Part shown: positions 5,944-7,591 of the stretch, in pieces
Position numbering within the stretch: position 1 is the stretch's first letter
Layout: each line of letters opens with the position of its first letter
Assembly: GCA_017454565.1 (NCBI GenBank)
Contig: JAFTCS010000291.1
Coordinates: 1-7,591, forward strand
Length of the DNA: 7,591 nt
Origin: Clostridia bacterium
GTDB taxonomy: Bacteria; Bacillota; Clostridia; Oscillospirales; Acutalibacteraceae
Reading direction: 5' to 3'
Made by a program: the position numbers and the translations under genes
The notes under the pieces: model-generated
Databases searched by the model: none
What the model was told of the DNA's origin: nothing
What the model saw: only the letters and a program-made list of their open reading frames with translations

Positions 5944-6086
5944 GAGCCGCCGGTGCCGATTCGCGGAGATCGATAAACAAAAGTGAAACTACACTCCTTG
6001 TGCACAGGAGTAAGTATCAGCCGCGAGTAGGGTAGTTTCGATTTGAGTAAACTATCAACGCGAACAGGAGTCCAGCGTCACGCTGG
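5935..6086. repeat. Intergenic palindromic repeat, copy 1 (152 bp)
   Basis: This is the first of two adjacent near-identical copies. It contains, in order: a CCGGCG/CGCCGG stem; an inverted pair GAAACTAC (5985-5992) and GTAGTTTC (6032-6039) enclosing a smaller stem ACTCCT/AGGAGT (5993-5998 with 6006-6011); and a terminal near-palindrome CCAGCGTCACGCTGG (6072-6086). The first 60 bases are identical to copy 2. Beyond that the copies differ by six substitutions and a 4-base gap. It has no coding potential I would accept. It resembles a REP- or MITE-type non-coding repeat more than an insertion sequence. Confidence 0.85.
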
Positions 6087-6234
6087 CGCGCCGGCGAGCC
6101 GCCGGTGCCGATTCGCGGAGATCGATAAACAAAAGTGAAACTACACCCCTCGCGCACAGGAGTAAGTACCAGCCGCGAGTAGGGTAGTTTCGACGTGAGT
6201 AAACTATCAGAACAGGAGTCCAGCGTCACGCTGG
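6087..6234. repeat. Intergenic palindromic repeat, copy 2 (148 bp)
   Basis: This copy directly abuts copy 1 with the same order of stems: GAAACTAC at 6137-6144, GTAGTTTC at 6184-6191, and CCAGCGTCACGCTGG at 6220-6234. It lacks four bases present in copy 1 (at about 6060). Its inner hairpin reads ACCCCT/AGGAGT, so one pair is broken relative to copy 1, while the outer pair GAAACTAC/GTAGTTTC is kept in both. It ends about 20 nt before the ribosome binding site of the next gene, so it lies in the leader of any read-through transcript. Confidence 0.85.
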
Positions 6235-6253
6235 CTGCATATCCTGACAGATT

Positions 6254-6261
6254 GGAGGTGA
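6254..6261 (+). promoter_or_regulatory. Ribosome binding site that selects the ATG at 6269
   Basis: GGAGGTGA is a near-perfect site 7 nt before the ATG at 6269. A closer ATG at 6264 opens only a 7-codon frame and is too near the site. Confidence 0.8.
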
Positions 6262-6268
6262 GAATGTC

Positions 6269-7591
6269 ATGCAGGATGAAGAAATGAAACAATTCAGGAA
6301 CGATTATCAGGAGATAATGGAACTTTATGATGATAACCGGCAGTTTTTGTCGCTGCTGAACATTCTCCGTTCAACTGAGGGAGAGTTCTCCATGAACCGG
6401 AGAATAATGCAGAGGATAATTGATTCCTCATGGGTAGACGCCATCGAAAAGGGTCTGCTGCATCTGGACAACGTGCTGCGAAATCCAAGGCGAACTCTTG
6501 AGGATGTCGAAGAGATCGTGCCTATCGCCCTGTCACGAAAAACTACCGTGGAATCTGTCAAGCATCTGGCTCAGCATACTGACCTGATACAGAGCGTTGA
6601 CGAGAAAACCGGAAAAATTACTCCTTCAAAGATACTGAATGTTCACAGGGAAGAGACCCTGATGACATACGAAAACAAATTTATCAATACACTGATAGAC
6701 AGACTGTATTCCTTTATTCTCATCCGCTATGAAAAGCTGGTAAGCGTGTCGAAGGATGAAGAGATCTTTACCCTTGGATTCGTAACTGAGGTCGATGACC
6801 AAAGGGGCGGAAAGCTGAAGATCAGGGTTGACCTTGAAGACGAGCACAGTCTTGAAAAGCGTGACCGCAGCGGATATACCGTATGGCAGCGTGTAGAAAA
6901 GCTGAAAAAGACCATAGAGGGCTACAAAGGTTCGGAGTTTTGTAAAAACCTTGGAAACACGTTCATACGTCCGCCGGTTATGAGAACCAACGCAATTATG
7001 AAAAATGTCGATCTCAGAGCCTGCCTCGCACTGTGGCAGTACATCGAAAGCTATGACAAGGTCGGCTATCAGATAAACATTGAGAATTCGGCGATTGACC
7101 CCAAAGCGGATTTTGTCAAGGACTTTTACGAGCTTGTCGGACTGCACATGCTGCTATTCCGCGCTTCCGTATCTCCTGAGCAGGAGCTTATGGAGATACG
7201 CAGCGGTGATGTCATGGAGCCGAAGATCGTCAAGAAGTTCGACAATGTTATTGAGGGAAGATTTGACGCCGAAGCCGAGGGCGTGGCCGGATATATCTCA
7301 CAGACCGGCGAGCTGAGACTTAAAGAACCGGTGCAGGAAAATCTTGCCGAGATAGCAGAACAGATAGATCAGGTCATTAAAATAGAATATGCCTATCTGG
7401 AAGAAAGGCGCGAAAGAGAGCTTGCAGAGCAGCAGGCGGCAGAAGCCCGCGAACGTCAGCGGCTTGAAGAAGAGCGCATAGAAAAGGAACGTCAGGCGGA
7501 GCTTGCAAGGCTCGAAGCCGAAAGGCGCGAACAGGAACGCAGAGTGCAGGAAATGCTCGAGCAGAAACGCCGGGAGCAGGAAGAAGCCGAA
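6269..7591 (+). CDS. Probable DUF2357/McrC-like partner protein with long coiled coil, incomplete at right edge (at least 441 aa)
   Basis: The frame is open for 441 codons to the end of the window, so the C-terminus is missing. The start is the ATG 7 nt after a strong GGAGGTGA. The first ~370 residues are mixed alpha/beta without a signal peptide or membrane segment. The stretch SKILNVHREETLMTYENKFI (120-139) followed by NTLIDRLY resembles the conserved Y-E-N-[RK]-F-[VI] region of DUF2357 proteins, which are typically encoded next to McrB-like ATPases and often carry a PD-(D/E)XK nuclease. From about 372 to the edge the protein is an Arg/Glu/Gln/Ala-rich heptad-like coiled coil. No PD-(D/E)XK motif is seen in the visible part. 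It follows the McrB-like ATPase gene on the same strand, separated by the repeat-bearing 462 bp. The family call rests on a short motif plus gene order, so it is tentative; that the reading frame is a real gene is nearly certain. Confidence 0.75.
   Translation, partial: MQDEEMKQFRNDYQEIMELYDDNRQFLSLLNILRSTEGEFSMNRRIMQRIIDSSWVDAIEKGLLHLDNVLRNPRRTLEDVEEIVPIALSRKTTVESVKHLAQHTDLIQSVDEKTGKITPSKILNVHREETLMTYENKFINTLIDRLYSFILIRYEKLVSVSKDEEIFTLGFVTEVDDQRGGKLKIRVDLEDEHSLEKRDRSGYTVWQRVEKLKKTIEGYKGSEFCKNLGNTFIRPPVMRTNAIMKNVDLRACLALWQYIESYDKVGYQINIENSAIDPKADFVKDFYELVGLHMLLFRASVSPEQELMEIRSGDVMEPKIVKKFDNVIEGRFDAEAEGVAGYISQTGELRLKEPVQENLAEIAEQIDQVIKIEYAYLEERRERELAEQQAAEARERQRLEEERIEKERQAELARLEAERREQERRVQEMLEQKRREQEEAE
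7382..7591 (+). other. Coiled-coil coding segment running off the window
   Basis: Residues 372-441 of the last protein are dominated by E, R, Q, A and regularly spaced L, with blocks such as EERREREL, QRLEEERIEKERQ and EAERREQERRVQEM. This is the pattern of a long uninterrupted helix, suited to oligomerisation or to spanning a distance between the ATPase and another partner. Confidence 0.8.

Noticed and set aside
5935..6234. CRISPR array
   Set aside because: There are only two long adjacent copies with no spacers and no cas genes.
6264..6287. Seven-codon ORF overlapping the start of the last gene
   Set aside because: Its ATG is only 2 nt from the ribosome binding site, and the peptide is too short to claim. 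The ATG at 6269 opens the long frame.
5655..6292. Minus-strand ORFs with a similar CSFTFVYRSPRIGTGGSPAR peptide
   Set aside because: The shared peptide is just the antisense translation of the two intergenic repeat copies. There is no ribosome binding site or coding signature.

Overview
The window looks like chromosomal DNA of a low-to-mid GC Firmicute of the class Clostridia, most likely a Ruminococcus-like gut bacterium. The grounds are AGGAG-type ribosome binding sites before every gene, compact same-strand gene runs, an ER/SipW-type signal peptidase, and a secreted protein with the Clostridia-style TYAWFT signal-peptide end. The species cannot be fixed from sequence alone.

Layout. Positions 1-163 hold no convincing gene, only a strong terminator (94-125). 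A secreted Ser/Thr/Ala-rich protein (164-1156) lies on the minus strand. It is divergent from a plus-strand run of five genes, and each side of the divergent intergenic region has its own good sigma-A-type promoter with a TTGACT -35 box and a 17-nt spacer. The plus-strand run is: a degenerate EAL-domain protein (1479-2222); a membrane-anchored protein (2393-3151) whose outer domain shares motifs with the divergent secreted protein; a SipW-like signal peptidase with a repeated charged tail (3169-4146); a membrane-tethered McrB-like AAA+ ATPase (4217-5806); a 462-bp intergenic region carrying two copies of a ~150-bp palindrome-rich repeat; and a large protein with a long coiled coil (6269 to the right edge, incomplete), probably the DUF2357/McrC-like partner of the ATPase.

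How it may work together (inference). The signal peptidase, the anchored protein and the divergent secreted protein look like a small surface-fibre or matrix module similar in logic to SipW-TasA: a peptidase, a cleaved subunit, and an uncleaved membrane-anchored relative. The catalytically dead EAL protein beside it could be a c-di-GMP or protein-interaction input. The membrane-bound McrB-like ATPase and its coiled-coil partner follow on the same strand. They could be a remodelling machine serving the surface module, or an independent membrane-associated McrBC-like defence pair. The main points of interest are the shared W-x-E-G-x-D-x-x-C module in the two surface proteins and the replacement of the usual McrB DNA-binding region by membrane segments.
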